Positions 42,738 through 51,419 of a stretch of DNA of 64,000 nt are shown piece by piece. Within the stretch, counting starts at the first letter, position 1. Every line of letters starts with the position of its first letter. The DNA lies in NCBI GenBank assembly GCA_963786985.1, contig CAWBBL010000020.1, forward strand, positions 186,001 through 250,000, read 5' to 3'. The translations under genes were made by a program, and so were the position numbers. The stretch is from Desertimonas sp963786985. Its GTDB lineage: Bacteria; Actinomycetota; Acidimicrobiia; Acidimicrobiales; Ilumatobacteraceae. Under the pieces are notes generated by a model. It was not told the origin of the DNA. It worked only from the letters and a program-made list of their open reading frames with translations, and made no database searches.

Positions 42738-43748
42738 CTAGCCCTTCTCGATGGCCGAGCACACCGTTTCGGTGAGCAGGCGGGCGACGACGTAGGGGTC
42801 GACGTTGGCATTCGGGCGGCGGTCCTCGAGGTAGCCCTTGCCATCGCGGTACACCTGCAACGGGATGCGGATCGACGCGCCGCGGTCGGACACCCCGTAG
42901 CTGAACTTGTTCCACGGCGCCGTCTCGTGATGGCCGGTGAGGCGGTCCTCGATGCCATGGCCGTAGTTCTTGACGTGCACCTCCCAGTTCTTCTCCAGCG
43001 CCTTGCAGGCCTTGACGATCGCGTCGTAGCCGCCTTCCTCACGCATCTCGCGGGTCGAGAAGTTGGTGTGCGCCCCAGCGCCGTTCCAGTCGCCCTTCAT
43101 CGGCTTGGGGTCGAGGGTGGCGGCGACGTCGAAGTCCTCGGCGGTGCGGTACAGCAACCACCGGGCGATCCACAACTGGTCGGCGACGTCGAGCGGCGGC
43201 AGCGGGCCGATCTGGAACTCCCACTGGCCGATCATCACCTCGGCGTTGAGCCCGCTGTAGGAGAGCCCCGCTTCGATGCAGTTGTCGAGGTGCTCCTCGA
43301 CGATCTCGCGCCCGAAGATCTCGTCCGAGCCGACACCGCAGTAGTAGCCGCCCTGCGGCGCCGGGAAGCCGCCGATCGGGAAGCCGTACGGGCGGCCGTC
43401 CTTCATGAACGTGTACTCCTGCTCGATGCCGAACAGCGGCTCGTGGCCGGCGTACTTCTTGGCCGTCTTGACGAGGGCGGCCCGAGTGTTCGTCGGGTGC
43501 GGCTTGTCGTTGGCCCCCCACACCTCGCACATCACGAGCACGTTGTGTCCGCCGCGGAGCGGATCGGGACAGTGGAACACGGGCTTGAGCACGCAGTCGC
43601 TCTTGTCGCCGGTGGCCTGATTGGTGCTCGACCCGTCGAAGCCCCAGATCGGCAGCTCGGCGCCGTCGGGCAGGATCTTCGTCTTCGAGCGCAGCTTGGC
43701 GGTTGGCTCGGTGCCGTCGATCCAGATGTATTCAGCCTTGTAGACCAC
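42738..43748 (-). CDS. glnII: Glutamine synthetase type II (eukaryotic-type)
   Basis: 336-residue GSII enzyme, typical of Actinobacteria and Rhizobiales. Blocks are YKAEYIWIDGTEPTAKLRSK, WGFDGSSTNQA, GIEQEYTFMKDGRPYGFP, GDWNGAGAHTNFST and RLTGHHETAPWNKFSYG. GTG 43748 is chosen because Streptomyces GSII starts at the same place and an agaagga Shine-Dalgarno lies just upstream. A direct-repeat element at 43850-43866 lies about 100 nt upstream. Both GS classes being adjacent to the GlnR-like gene suggests one nitrogen regulon. Confidence 0.93.
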   Translation of the reverse strand: MVYKAEYIWIDGTEPTAKLRSKTKILPDGAELPIWGFDGSSTNQATGDKSDCVLKPVFHCPDPLRGGHNVLVMCEVWGANDKPHPTNTRAALVKTAKKYAGHEPLFGIEQEYTFMKDGRPYGFPIGGFPAPQGGYYCGVGSDEIFGREIVEEHLDNCIEAGLSYSGLNAEVMIGQWEFQIGPLPPLDVADQLWIARWLLYRTAEDFDVAATLDPKPMKGDWNGAGAHTNFSTREMREEGGYDAIVKACKALEKNWEVHVKNYGHGIEDRLTGHHETAPWNKFSYGVSDRGASIRIPLQVYRDGKGYLEDRRPNANVDPYVVARLLTETVCSAIEKG

Positions 43749-43849
43749 GTGTTCCTTCTCTTGTCTCATGTGCCTGCCGGGCACCCTTGGCGCGGTGCGT
43801 GCACCGCCCTCATCCTGGGCGCCCAGCGTTGCCGATCCGTTGCTCCATT

Positions 43850-43866
43850 GTGAACGCTGTGTAAAC
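43850..43866. promoter_or_regulatory. Candidate GlnR box between glnII and the repeat-protein operon
   Basis: GTGAAC (43850-43855) and GTAAAC (43861-43866) are direct repeats spaced 11 bp, the arrangement of GlnR a/b half-sites (GTNAC-type). It sits in the 231-nt divergent gap 43749-43979 ahead of glnII and could also affect the gene at 43980. Confidence 0.45.
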
Positions 43867-43979
43867 GGAGCGGGCTGGCGTTCTGGCGACTCGAGGCGCC
43901 CGGCTAATTCTCCGACGCCGAGCCGTGGGCCTCAGTAGTTTGCGCGCCCTCACAACTCCCTTACACCCCGGGGGCAACC

Positions 43980-46862
43980 ATGAACCGGATCGCCGAGGTC
44001 GCCATCGCGACTCCGTTGAAGAATCGCTTCGAGCTCGAGTCGCAACTCCGCCAGATCGAGTACCGCCCGATCGAGCTGGCCGGTGCGTTGAAGGACACGT
44101 TCGCGGTGAGCCCGACGAAGGCCGTCAACCTCGGCCGGGCCTACGCCAAGAACCTCGACCTCGCCGACCAGCGCGAGCTGTTCCAGCGGACGGCGCGCTT
44201 CGCCGAGGACGAGCGCCGCGCCCTGATCAAGGCCTATCGCCTCGAGGGTCAGGGCCGCGGTGTCGTCCACGCCATCAGCCAGCTGCCCCGTGCCCAGGCA
44301 CGCGTGATCATGCACGACCTCGTCACCAAGCCAGACGGCAAGGACGACAAGGCGGGCATGCGCGACGTCCTGTTCTGGCTTCGCGATGTCGGCGAGGAGA
44401 TCGACAAGGCCCGCATCACGCCGCCGGTCGACGGACCCGATGACGAAGCCGTCATCGACATCATCGAGGACATCGCCGACGCCATCGTCGATGCCGTCAA
44501 TGCCGTCGTCGACGCGATCAGCCAGGTCGGCGAGGCGTTCGTCAACGCCCTGCGGGACATCGTCAACTGGACCGCCGACGCCATCGCCCATCTGGCCACG
44601 GCCCTCAAGGCGGCGTTCCAGACGGTTGGCGAGCTGCTCGTCGAGGTCGTCAAGGCCGGCTACGAGGTCGCCCGGCTGATCGTCGAGGGCCTCGAGCGGA
44701 TCGGCACGGCGATGTTCGACATCCTCGCCGCCGCCCTCGACATGGCCCTCGACGCGTGCATCATGATCCTCCGGGCGATCGACCAGCTCGGCCGGCAGCT
44801 CGGTGAGTTCCTCCAGTTCCTGGCCACCAAGACGTTCGAGATCGTCCGCAAGGGCGTCGAGGCGTTGATCGCCATCGGCAAGACGATCGGCAACATCCTC
44901 GAACAAGCCGCCCGCTTCGGCCTCACGCTGGTGCAGAACACGGTGCGGGCGATGATCGAGCTCGGGCGGGCGATCGGCGAGATCCTCGTCACCCTCGTCA
45001 CCCGGCCGGGCAGCCTGATGCAACAGGTCGTCGAATCGTTGCGCAACCTCGGCAACTCGCTGGCCGCGATCTTCAACAGCGTCGTCAACGCCGGCGCCGA
45101 CTTGCTGCGGTCCGTCGCCAACGCCGCGGCGAAGATCGGCGAGTCGATCGTCGACTTCGTCAGCTATGTCGCGACAGCGGCGATCGACGTCGCCAAGGTC
45201 GTCGTCCAGGCCGTCATCGACGCCGGGCGCACGATCGCCGATCTCGTCGTCGCTGCCGCCCAGAACATCGTCAACGGCGTGAGCAAGATCGTCGAGACGC
45301 TGTTCGCCCTCGGCAAGAGCCTGCTCGATGTCATGAAGGGCATCGTGTCGGTGGCGTTGAACACGCTCAAGGAAGTCATCGCCGCAGCGATCGAGCTCGG
45401 CCGCACGGTCGCCGAACTGACCTTCGCCGTGCTCGAGTTCACCTACAAGACCGCGGCCCGGTTCATCGAGGCGGCCATCGAGGCCGGCGTCGCCGTCGTC
45501 GAGATGCTCGAAACGGTGGTCGCCAGCACGTACTTCGTGTTCCGCAAGGTCGTCAACGGCATCCTCCAGGCGCTCGGTCCGGTCGGCGACGTGTTCGAGT
45601 GGCTGCTCGACCGCGGCGAGGCGCTGGCCTCGGACCTGTGGCGGGAGGCCGTGCTCGCCGTGCGCTTCGTCAAGAAGGGCGTCGACGAGATCCTCGACTG
45701 GGCCGCCGAGCAGGTCGGCGACGTGTTCGACCGCATCCTCGTGGCGATCGAGGAGGTCGGGGCGGCAATCAGTGAGGTGATCGACTGGGCGATCCTCGTC
45801 GGCACCGAGGCGCTCGAGCTGCTCGGCGAGGCGACGATCCGCGTCGGCAACTCGATCGGCTACGTCCTCAGCTACATCGAGAAGGACGTGCTGCCGGCGA
45901 TCGGCGACGTGATCAAGGGCGCCCTGCGCGCCGGCGCGGCCGTCGCCGACTTCATCACGTGGGCGGCCGGTCGGGCGCTGGAGACGATGACCGAGGTCGT
46001 CAAGTCGCTGCTCGAGGCCGGGGTGACGATCGGTCAGCTGCTCATCGACACGATGCTGCATCCCGACCAGGCGTTCGAGAACCTGCTCAAGGCGATGGAC
46101 GCGCTCGGCGAGGCGATGGGCGACATCATCAGCGAAGCGGCCGATCTCGGCGAGGACGTGCTCGAGCGGGCGGTGCAGACGTACAAGGAGATCGGGGCGG
46201 CGATCGCCAGCATCCTCGAGGCGGCGCTGGAGGTGCTCGGCGGGGCGTTCGGCACGGTCGTGTCGATCCTCTTCCGGCTGCTGGCCAGCTATCGGCCGAT
46301 GAAGCCCGAGGAGATCGCCGACGCCAGGACCGTGTTCGCCGACACGCTCGACTACTCGAAGATCTTCTTCGCCGCCGAGAGCCTGGCCAACGACATCGTG
46401 TTCGGAGTCCAGGACTTCGTCACCCAGAATCCCGAGTCGCGAGCGTTCGTCAGCAACAACCTCGTCAACTTCGATGTCGACGAGGGGATCGAGCGGCACA
46501 CGATGATCCACGAGCTGACCCACGTCTGGCAGGCCGAGTTCACCGGGCCGTTCTACATGTCCGAGGCGATCCACGCCCAGGTCCTCGGGTCCGGGTACAA
46601 CTACGGCTACGACGAGAGTGCAACGGGGGTCGACGTACCGATCGACTACGCCGGCACGACGGAGTTGATCAACGGCGGTGATGCGATCGGCGAGGGCGGT
46701 CAAGCCGAGCTGCTCGCCGCCGATGGCGACTTCGAGTCGTTCAACCGCGAGCAGCAGGGCCAGATCCTGATGCACTACTTCGTGCGCAAAGAGCTGCTCG
46801 GCCAGGCGGAGTCCGACTGGGAGCCGTGGGAGAAGTATGTCGAGTTCGTCCAAGCGGCCTGA
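43980..46862 (+). CDS. Giant 29-residue-repeat protein with HELTH metallopeptidase-like domain
   Basis: 960 residues, family not recognised. Residues 1-150 are a charged helical region. Residues ~241-766 are an array of amphipathic segments repeating every 29 residues, each beginning [LIVA]Gx[ST/A][IL] (for example LGRAIGEILV, LGKSLLDVMK, AGVTIGQLLI). The C-terminal ~190 residues contain ERHTMIHELTHVWQAEF, an HExxH zinc-peptidase motif (H844, E845, H848; possible third ligand E862 in SEAIHAQ) like DUF4157 proteins. No signal peptide. First gene of a coupled operon with a caspase-fold protein, ACP and ketosynthases. The repeats suggest a membrane-active or scaffold structure (inference). Confidence 0.85.
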   Translation: MNRIAEVAIATPLKNRFELESQLRQIEYRPIELAGALKDTFAVSPTKAVNLGRAYAKNLDLADQRELFQRTARFAEDERRALIKAYRLEGQGRGVVHAISQLPRAQARVIMHDLVTKPDGKDDKAGMRDVLFWLRDVGEEIDKARITPPVDGPDDEAVIDIIEDIADAIVDAVNAVVDAISQVGEAFVNALRDIVNWTADAIAHLATALKAAFQTVGELLVEVVKAGYEVARLIVEGLERIGTAMFDILAAALDMALDACIMILRAIDQLGRQLGEFLQFLATKTFEIVRKGVEALIAIGKTIGNILEQAARFGLTLVQNTVRAMIELGRAIGEILVTLVTRPGSLMQQVVESLRNLGNSLAAIFNSVVNAGADLLRSVANAAAKIGESIVDFVSYVATAAIDVAKVVVQAVIDAGRTIADLVVAAAQNIVNGVSKIVETLFALGKSLLDVMKGIVSVALNTLKEVIAAAIELGRTVAELTFAVLEFTYKTAARFIEAAIEAGVAVVEMLETVVASTYFVFRKVVNGILQALGPVGDVFEWLLDRGEALASDLWREAVLAVRFVKKGVDEILDWAAEQVGDVFDRILVAIEEVGAAISEVIDWAILVGTEALELLGEATIRVGNSIGYVLSYIEKDVLPAIGDVIKGALRAGAAVADFITWAAGRALETMTEVVKSLLEAGVTIGQLLIDTMLHPDQAFENLLKAMDALGEAMGDIISEAADLGEDVLERAVQTYKEIGAAIASILEAALEVLGGAFGTVVSILFRLLASYRPMKPEEIADARTVFADTLDYSKIFFAAESLANDIVFGVQDFVTQNPESRAFVSNNLVNFDVDEGIERHTMIHELTHVWQAEFTGPFYMSEAIHAQVLGSGYNYGYDESATGVDVPIDYAGTTELINGGDAIGEGGQAELLAADGDFESFNREQQGQILMHYFVRKELLGQAESDWEPWEKYVEFVQAA
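44700..46277 (+). repeat. Coding array of 87-bp (29-residue) units
   Basis: Units begin at residues 241, 270, 299, 328, 357, 386, 415, 444, 473, 502, then a 62-residue degenerate pair, then 593, 622, 651, 680, 709 and 738. Sixteen units keep a 29-residue register. DNA identity between units is low, so they are old. Confidence 0.85.
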
Positions 46863-47823
46863 GGGCACGGCGCCGACCGTTGCCGTCGTCGGCACGGCCG
46901 GCGATCTCGAGGCGTTGGAACCGCTGCGGCGGGTGTACGCCCGGCGGGGGATCCGCGAGGTGGCGGTGATCGCCACGTCGCCACCCCCGCCGGACGAAGT
47001 CGCCGAGCTCGCCGGCGACGTCGACGCCGTGCTGCTCACGTACCCGCGCAGCCGCGCGCCGCGGACGGTGGTGCCGTGGCCGGCAGTCGCCGCCGACGAT
47101 GGTCGACGCGTGCCGGTCGGGCTCGTGCCAGTCGCCGGAGGGTCGGTCGAGCGGTTCGCCTTGGCCGCCGCCACGGTCCACCTGCGGGCGATTGGTGAAC
47201 CGGCCGTCTCGACCAGCGTGGCGTTGCTCGCCCAGCGCAGCCCGCGCTATCTCGACCTCGCCGGGCGCATTCGCCGACTGCTCGACGAGCAGGAGTACGC
47301 CGCCGACGCCGTGTTCTGGTGGCCCGCCGACGAGATCGTCCGTGACGACGTCGTCCACGGATTGACAATGGGACTGGCGGTCGCGCTGTACGTCGGTCAT
47401 GGCCGACCGCGGGGTTGGGCCGGGTACGCCGGAATCCGGGCGCATCACTTCGCCGGCGCGGCCGAGGCCAGTTCGGTGGTCGTGTCGCTGGCCTGCCAGA
47501 CGCTCAGCCGGTACCGCACCGGCCTGTCGTTCGGCGAGTCGATCGTCGCCCAGGGCTCGGCCGCGGCGGCGATCGGCGCCGTATCGGCGACCCGCCACGT
47601 CGCCAACGCCCGCTGGTCGTTGCGGCTCGTCGATGCCTTGGTGGGCGGGGCGCAGACGTCCGGGCAGTTGCTCGCCGCCGCCGAGCCCGATCTGCCGCTC
47701 GGGCGGTGCTACCGACTGATCGGCGACCCGGTGGCGCCATTGCTCGACGCCCCCGGGGCGCGGCAGGCGGCGCGGGCGCTCACTGATGACGTGATCTGGA
47801 CGGGCGAGGAGCTGACCGCGTGA
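46837..47823 (+). CDS. Caspase-fold (gingipain C25-like) cysteine peptidase homologue
   Basis: 328 residues. The clan CD hallmarks are present: a hydrophobic strand then His-Gly (AVALYVGHGRP, H188), and a second hydrophobic strand ending in Ala-Cys (SSVVVSLACQT, C220). Distal blocks GLSFGESIVAQGSAAAAIGAVSA resemble the post-Cys helix of C25/CHAT proteins. The N-terminal ~170 residues (TVAVVGTAGDLEALEPL) have no assigned role. The ATG overlaps the previous gene by 26 nt and the stop overlaps the ACP gene by 4 nt. Catalysis is inferred from motifs only. Confidence 0.7.
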   Translation: MSSSSKRPEGTAPTVAVVGTAGDLEALEPLRRVYARRGIREVAVIATSPPPPDEVAELAGDVDAVLLTYPRSRAPRTVVPWPAVAADDGRRVPVGLVPVAGGSVERFALAAATVHLRAIGEPAVSTSVALLAQRSPRYLDLAGRIRRLLDEQEYAADAVFWWPADEIVRDDVVHGLTMGLAVALYVGHGRPRGWAGYAGIRAHHFAGAAEASSVVVSLACQTLSRYRTGLSFGESIVAQGSAAAAIGAVSATRHVANARWSLRLVDALVGGAQTSGQLLAAAEPDLPLGRCYRLIGDPVAPLLDAPGARQAARALTDDVIWTGEELTA

Positions 47824-48068
47824 CCGTGATGTCGACGAGTGACGTGCTCGAGGTGCTGCGCGGCGAGATCCGCAAGGTCAAGGACTCGCTCCCGCCAGAC
47901 GTCGACAGTGCCGCGCTGTTGATGACCGACCTCGGACTCGACTCACTCGACGTCGTCGAGTTCGTGGCCCGCGTCGAGGAGGTCTACCGCGTGTCGGTGC
48001 CCGACGAGGATTGGCAGCAGCTGAGCACGCTCGACCGCATCGCCGAGTACGTACTCGTCCACGGATGA
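47820..48068 (+). CDS. Acyl carrier protein
   Basis: 82-residue PP-binding carrier protein with the phosphopantetheine serine in GLDSLDVVEF (S42) and the expected four-helix pattern. GTG 47820 in a GTGA overlap with the peptidase-like gene; ATG 47829 is an alternative. No other fatty-acid enzymes (malonyl transferase, ketoreductase) are nearby, so it serves the dedicated ketosynthase encoded next rather than housekeeping synthesis. Confidence 0.92.
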   Translation: MTVMSTSDVLEVLRGEIRKVKDSLPPDVDSAALLMTDLGLDSLDVVEFVARVEEVYRVSVPDEDWQQLSTLDRIAEYVLVHG

Positions 48069-49225
48069 CCGAACGGATCGTCGTCACAGGGATCGGTGTG
48101 GTCACCCCGCTCGGTGACGACGCCGGAACGGTCTTCGATCGCATCCTCGATGGTGCGTACGCCGCCCGGGAATGGCCGGATCTCGTCGACGCCGGGTTCC
48201 CGATCAGCGTTGCCAATCGGGTCGACGACGGCGGCACGCTCGGCTCGGCACCGCACCGGCGGGGCCGGGCGCTGGCGCTGCGGGCGGCGCGAACGGCGAT
48301 CGCCGATGGCGGATTGGCGACCGATGATCTCGCCGGCGCCGGTGTGTTCGTCGGCTCGACGATGGGGGAGTCAGCGGCGTTCGAGCAGGTGGCTGAAGGC
48401 GTCGTCGACGCCGACCTCGACGACGCCTCGGTGAACACGTTTGCCGATCACCTTGCCATCGAGCTCGGGTCACGGGGCCCGCGGCGGTCGTATGGCACCG
48501 CATGTGCTGCCGGCAACTACGCCATCGGCAGTGCCGCCCGGGCGATCGGGAGCGGTCGCATCGACTGCGCCGTCGCCGGTGGTGCCGATCCGTTCTCGCG
48601 CATCGCCATGCTCGGATTCGCCAGGGTGCGGGCGATGTCCAACGAGCGGTGCCGGCCGTTCGACCGCAACCGCCGGGGAATGCAGCTCGGCGAAGGGGCG
48701 GCGATGTTCGTACTCGAGCGCGAGTCAGCGGCACGGCGCCGCGGCGCCACGGTGCGGGCGGTGATCGGTGGGCTCGGGCTGAGCGGTGACGCCCACCACC
48801 CGACGGCGCCGCGGCCCGACGGGTCGGGAATCGCCATGGCGATGAGGATGGCGATGCGCACCGGTCGGGTGGCGGCGGACGACATCAGGTGGGTCAACGC
48901 CCATGGGACGGGCACACCTCCGTCCGATGCTGCCGAGGCGGCGGCCGTGGCGACGACGTTCGGCGCCCGCCGGCCGGCGGTCTCCTCGTTGAAGGGAGCA
49001 CTCGGCCACTGCATGGGCGCGGCGACGGCGATCGAGGCGGCGCTGACGGTGATCGCGTTGGAGCGTGGCGTGATCCCGCCGAATGTCGGCGTCGAGGACG
49101 TCGACGACACGTTGCCGATCGACGTCGTCGTCGAGCCGCGTCCGGCGCCGGAGATGCGCTGGGCGATGAACTGCGGGTACGCCTTCGGTGGGCTCAACTC
49201 GGCGCTGCTGATCGGCGCGGCGTGA
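48065..49225 (+). CDS. Beta-ketoacyl-ACP synthase (KAS II/FabF-like)
   Basis: 386-residue condensing enzyme. The catalytic triad is complete: C147 in GTACAAGNYAIG, H280 in VNAHGTGTPPSD, H315 in SLKGALGHCMGA, with K310. The C-terminal CGYAFGGLNSALLI matches FabF-like enzymes (GFGGTN is replaced by AFGGLN). It condenses malonyl- and acyl-ACP, presumably with the ACP encoded upstream (4-nt overlap). It resembles enzymes of specialised acyl or aryl-polyene-like pathways more than primary FabF. Confidence 0.9.
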   Translation: MTERIVVTGIGVVTPLGDDAGTVFDRILDGAYAAREWPDLVDAGFPISVANRVDDGGTLGSAPHRRGRALALRAARTAIADGGLATDDLAGAGVFVGSTMGESAAFEQVAEGVVDADLDDASVNTFADHLAIELGSRGPRRSYGTACAAGNYAIGSAARAIGSGRIDCAVAGGADPFSRIAMLGFARVRAMSNERCRPFDRNRRGMQLGEGAAMFVLERESAARRRGATVRAVIGGLGLSGDAHHPTAPRPDGSGIAMAMRMAMRTGRVAADDIRWVNAHGTGTPPSDAAEAAAVATTFGARRPAVSSLKGALGHCMGAATAIEAALTVIALERGVIPPNVGVEDVDDTLPIDVVVEPRPAPEMRWAMNCGYAFGGLNSALLIGAA

Positions 49226-49689
49226 CCGACCTGGCCAGCTGGGCGGCGGACGATCTCGGCGGTCGTGGCTGGCACGTCGACGGCCTGTACGTGGCGACCT
49301 CCAACGCCGGCCGTGACGAGTCGATCGAGTTCTGGCGGGCTGCCGGCGAGACCGGGTTGCCGTTCGCCAACCCCCGCCTGTTCCCGTGGACCCTGGCCAA
49401 CAGCCCGACCGGGGCGATCGCCAAGGCCCTCGACGTGCACGGGCCGACGTACACGCTCGTCGGCGGCGTCGATGCAGTGATCGGCGCGATCGAGCACGCC
49501 ATCGACGATCTCGCCGACGGCACGGTCATGTCGGCCGCCGTGGTGGCCGTCGACCTCGTCGACGGCGAGCCGGCGGTGGCCGCCGTCCTGCTCGAATCGG
49601 TGGACGCGGCCCGCGACCTCGCCGACCGTGTGCCCGTCACCGATCCCCGAGCCGGCCCCGTCGCCATCCTCCGTTCCTGCGGCCGTTAG
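49222..49689 (+). CDS. Short ketosynthase-like protein lacking the catalytic Cys
   Basis: 155 residues from GTG 49222 (GTGA overlap with the KAS gene). The region LFPWTLANSPTGAIAKALDVHGPTYTL aligns with the ketosynthase strand leading to the nucleophile, but LVGGVDAVIGA replaces the Cys loop. It resembles the N-terminal half of a thiolase fold. It could be a chain-length-factor-like partner of the preceding KAS or a decayed duplicate. The tight coupling favours a retained role. Confidence 0.7.
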   Translation: MTDLASWAADDLGGRGWHVDGLYVATSNAGRDESIEFWRAAGETGLPFANPRLFPWTLANSPTGAIAKALDVHGPTYTLVGGVDAVIGAIEHAIDDLADGTVMSAAVVAVDLVDGEPAVAAVLLESVDAARDLADRVPVTDPRAGPVAILRSCGR

Positions 49690-49692
49690 CGT
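49687..49692 (+). promoter_or_regulatory. TAGCGT -10, leaderless promoter for nadE
   Basis: TAGCGT overlaps the stop region of the previous gene and is followed by exactly 7 nt and GTG 49700. No ribosome binding site. Confidence 0.5.
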
Positions 49693-49699
49693 CAGTGAC

Positions 49700-51419
49700 G
49701 TGACCGTGTTGCGCGTGGCGCTGGCCCAGCTCAACGTGACGGTGGGCGATCTCGACGGCAACGTCGCCAAGATCCTCCGGGCCTACGACCTGGCCGAGGA
49801 GGCCGGCTGCGACATCGCCGCCTTCCCCGAGCTGAGTGTCACCGGCTACCCACCCGAGGATCTCGTCCTCAAGCCGGGCTTCGTGGCCGACAACGAGGAC
49901 GCGTTGGCCCGCGCTGGCCGGGCACACCGGGCGCTGCGTCGCCGTGTTCGGCTACGTCGACGAAGACTTCGACCTGTTCAACGCCGCCGCCGTCTGTGCC
50001 GATGGGCGGGTCCTCGGCACCTACCGCAAACGCCTGTTGCCGAACTATGCGGTGTTCGACGAGGCCCGCTACTTCACCCCGGGCAGCGAGACCGACCCGC
50101 TGGAGTTGTACGTGATCGGCGGCGTCAACGTCGGCATCAGCATCTGCGAGGACATCTGGAGCCCCGACGGTCCGCTCGCCGTGCAGGCCGACGGCGGCGC
50201 CGAACTGGCGGTCAACATCAATGCCTCGCCGTACCATCGCGGCAAGGCCGCCTACCGCGAGCGAATGCTCGCCACCAGGGCAGCAGACAGCCATTCGGCG
50301 CTCGTGTACGTCAACCAGGTCGGCGGCCAGGACGAGCTCGTCTTCGACGGTTGCTCGCTGGTGTTCGATGCCGAGGGCAACCTCCTCGACCGCGGCAAGC
50401 AGTTCGTCGAGGACCTCGTGATCGTCGACGTTCCGATCATCGCCACCTACCGCCAACGTCTCCTCGATCCCCGCGGGCGGACGTCGCAACGATCGCTGCC
50501 GACGGTGCTCGTGTCCACCGAGCCCGTCGAGCAGACCGAGCGCCTCGACAACACGGTGACCGAACTGCTCGCGCCGGTCGACGAGCTGTACCACGCCCTC
50601 GTGCTCGGGACCCGCGACTACTGCGCCAAGAACGGGTTCACCGATGTCGTCATCGGTCTGTCCGGGGGGATCGACTCGACGCTGGTCGCCGTCATTGCCG
50701 CCGACGCCCTCGGCGCCGACCACGTCCACGGCGTGTCGATGCCGTCGCGCTACTCGTCGGACCACTCCAAGTCCGATGCCGCCAAGCTGGCTGCCAACCT
50801 CGGCCTCGACTTCCGCACGGTCTCGATCGAGCCGGCGTTCACGGCCTATCTGGAGATGCTCGCCGAGAGCTTCGCCGACCGCACCCCGGGGCTGACGTAC
50901 GAGAACCTCCAGAGCCGCTGCCGCGGCCAGGTGCTGATGGCCCTGTCCAACGAGTTCGGGTGGATGGTCCTGACGACCGGCAACAAGAGCGAGATGGCCG
51001 TCGGCTACTTCACGATCTATGGCGACTCGGTCGGCGGCTTCGCCGTGATCAAGGACGTCCTCAAGACGAGGGTCTACGACCTGTGCCGTTACGTCAACGA
51101 GCGCGCCGGGCGGGAGGTCGTGCCGGAGAGCGTGATCAGCAAGCCGCCGTCCGCCGAGTTGCGTCCCGATCAGCGCGACGACCAGAGCCTTCCGCCCTAT
51201 GAGGTGCTCGACCCGATCCTCGAGCTGTATGTCGAGGTCGATCGCACCGCCGCCGAGATCATCGAAGCGGGACACGACCCCGACGTCGTGCGCCGGGTGA
51301 CCCGTCTCGTCGACCTGGCCGAGTACAAGCGCCGGCAGTGCCCGCCCGGGGTGCGGGTGACGACGAAGGCGTTCGGTCGCGACCGTCGCCTGCCGATCAC
51401 CAACGGCTATCGCGGCTGA
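49700..51419 (+). pseudogene. nadE: Glutamine-dependent NAD+ synthetase, single frameshift
   Basis: The nitrilase-type glutaminase domain begins LRVALAQLNVTVGDLDGN and FPELSVTGYPPEDLVL (catalytic Glu). The frame is lost near 49911-49914 and homology continues one base later: AGHTGRCVAVFGYVDED, YRKRLLPNYAVFDE (Lys) and ISICEDIW (Cys). The synthetase domain follows, with the P-loop VIGLSGGIDSTLV and LTTGNKSEMAVGY, ending at 51419. One extra base explains the break. Because NAD synthesis is essential and no second nadE is seen here, this is most likely a sequence error in an intact gene of ~572 residues. Confidence 0.92.

Noticed and set aside
43950..47174. Very long open frames antisense to the 29-residue-repeat and caspase-fold genes
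   Set aside because: The sense genes have clear motifs and coupled starts. Long antisense frames are expected in such GC-rich, codon-biased DNA, and the antisense product is Asp/Arg/Gly-rich without any domain.
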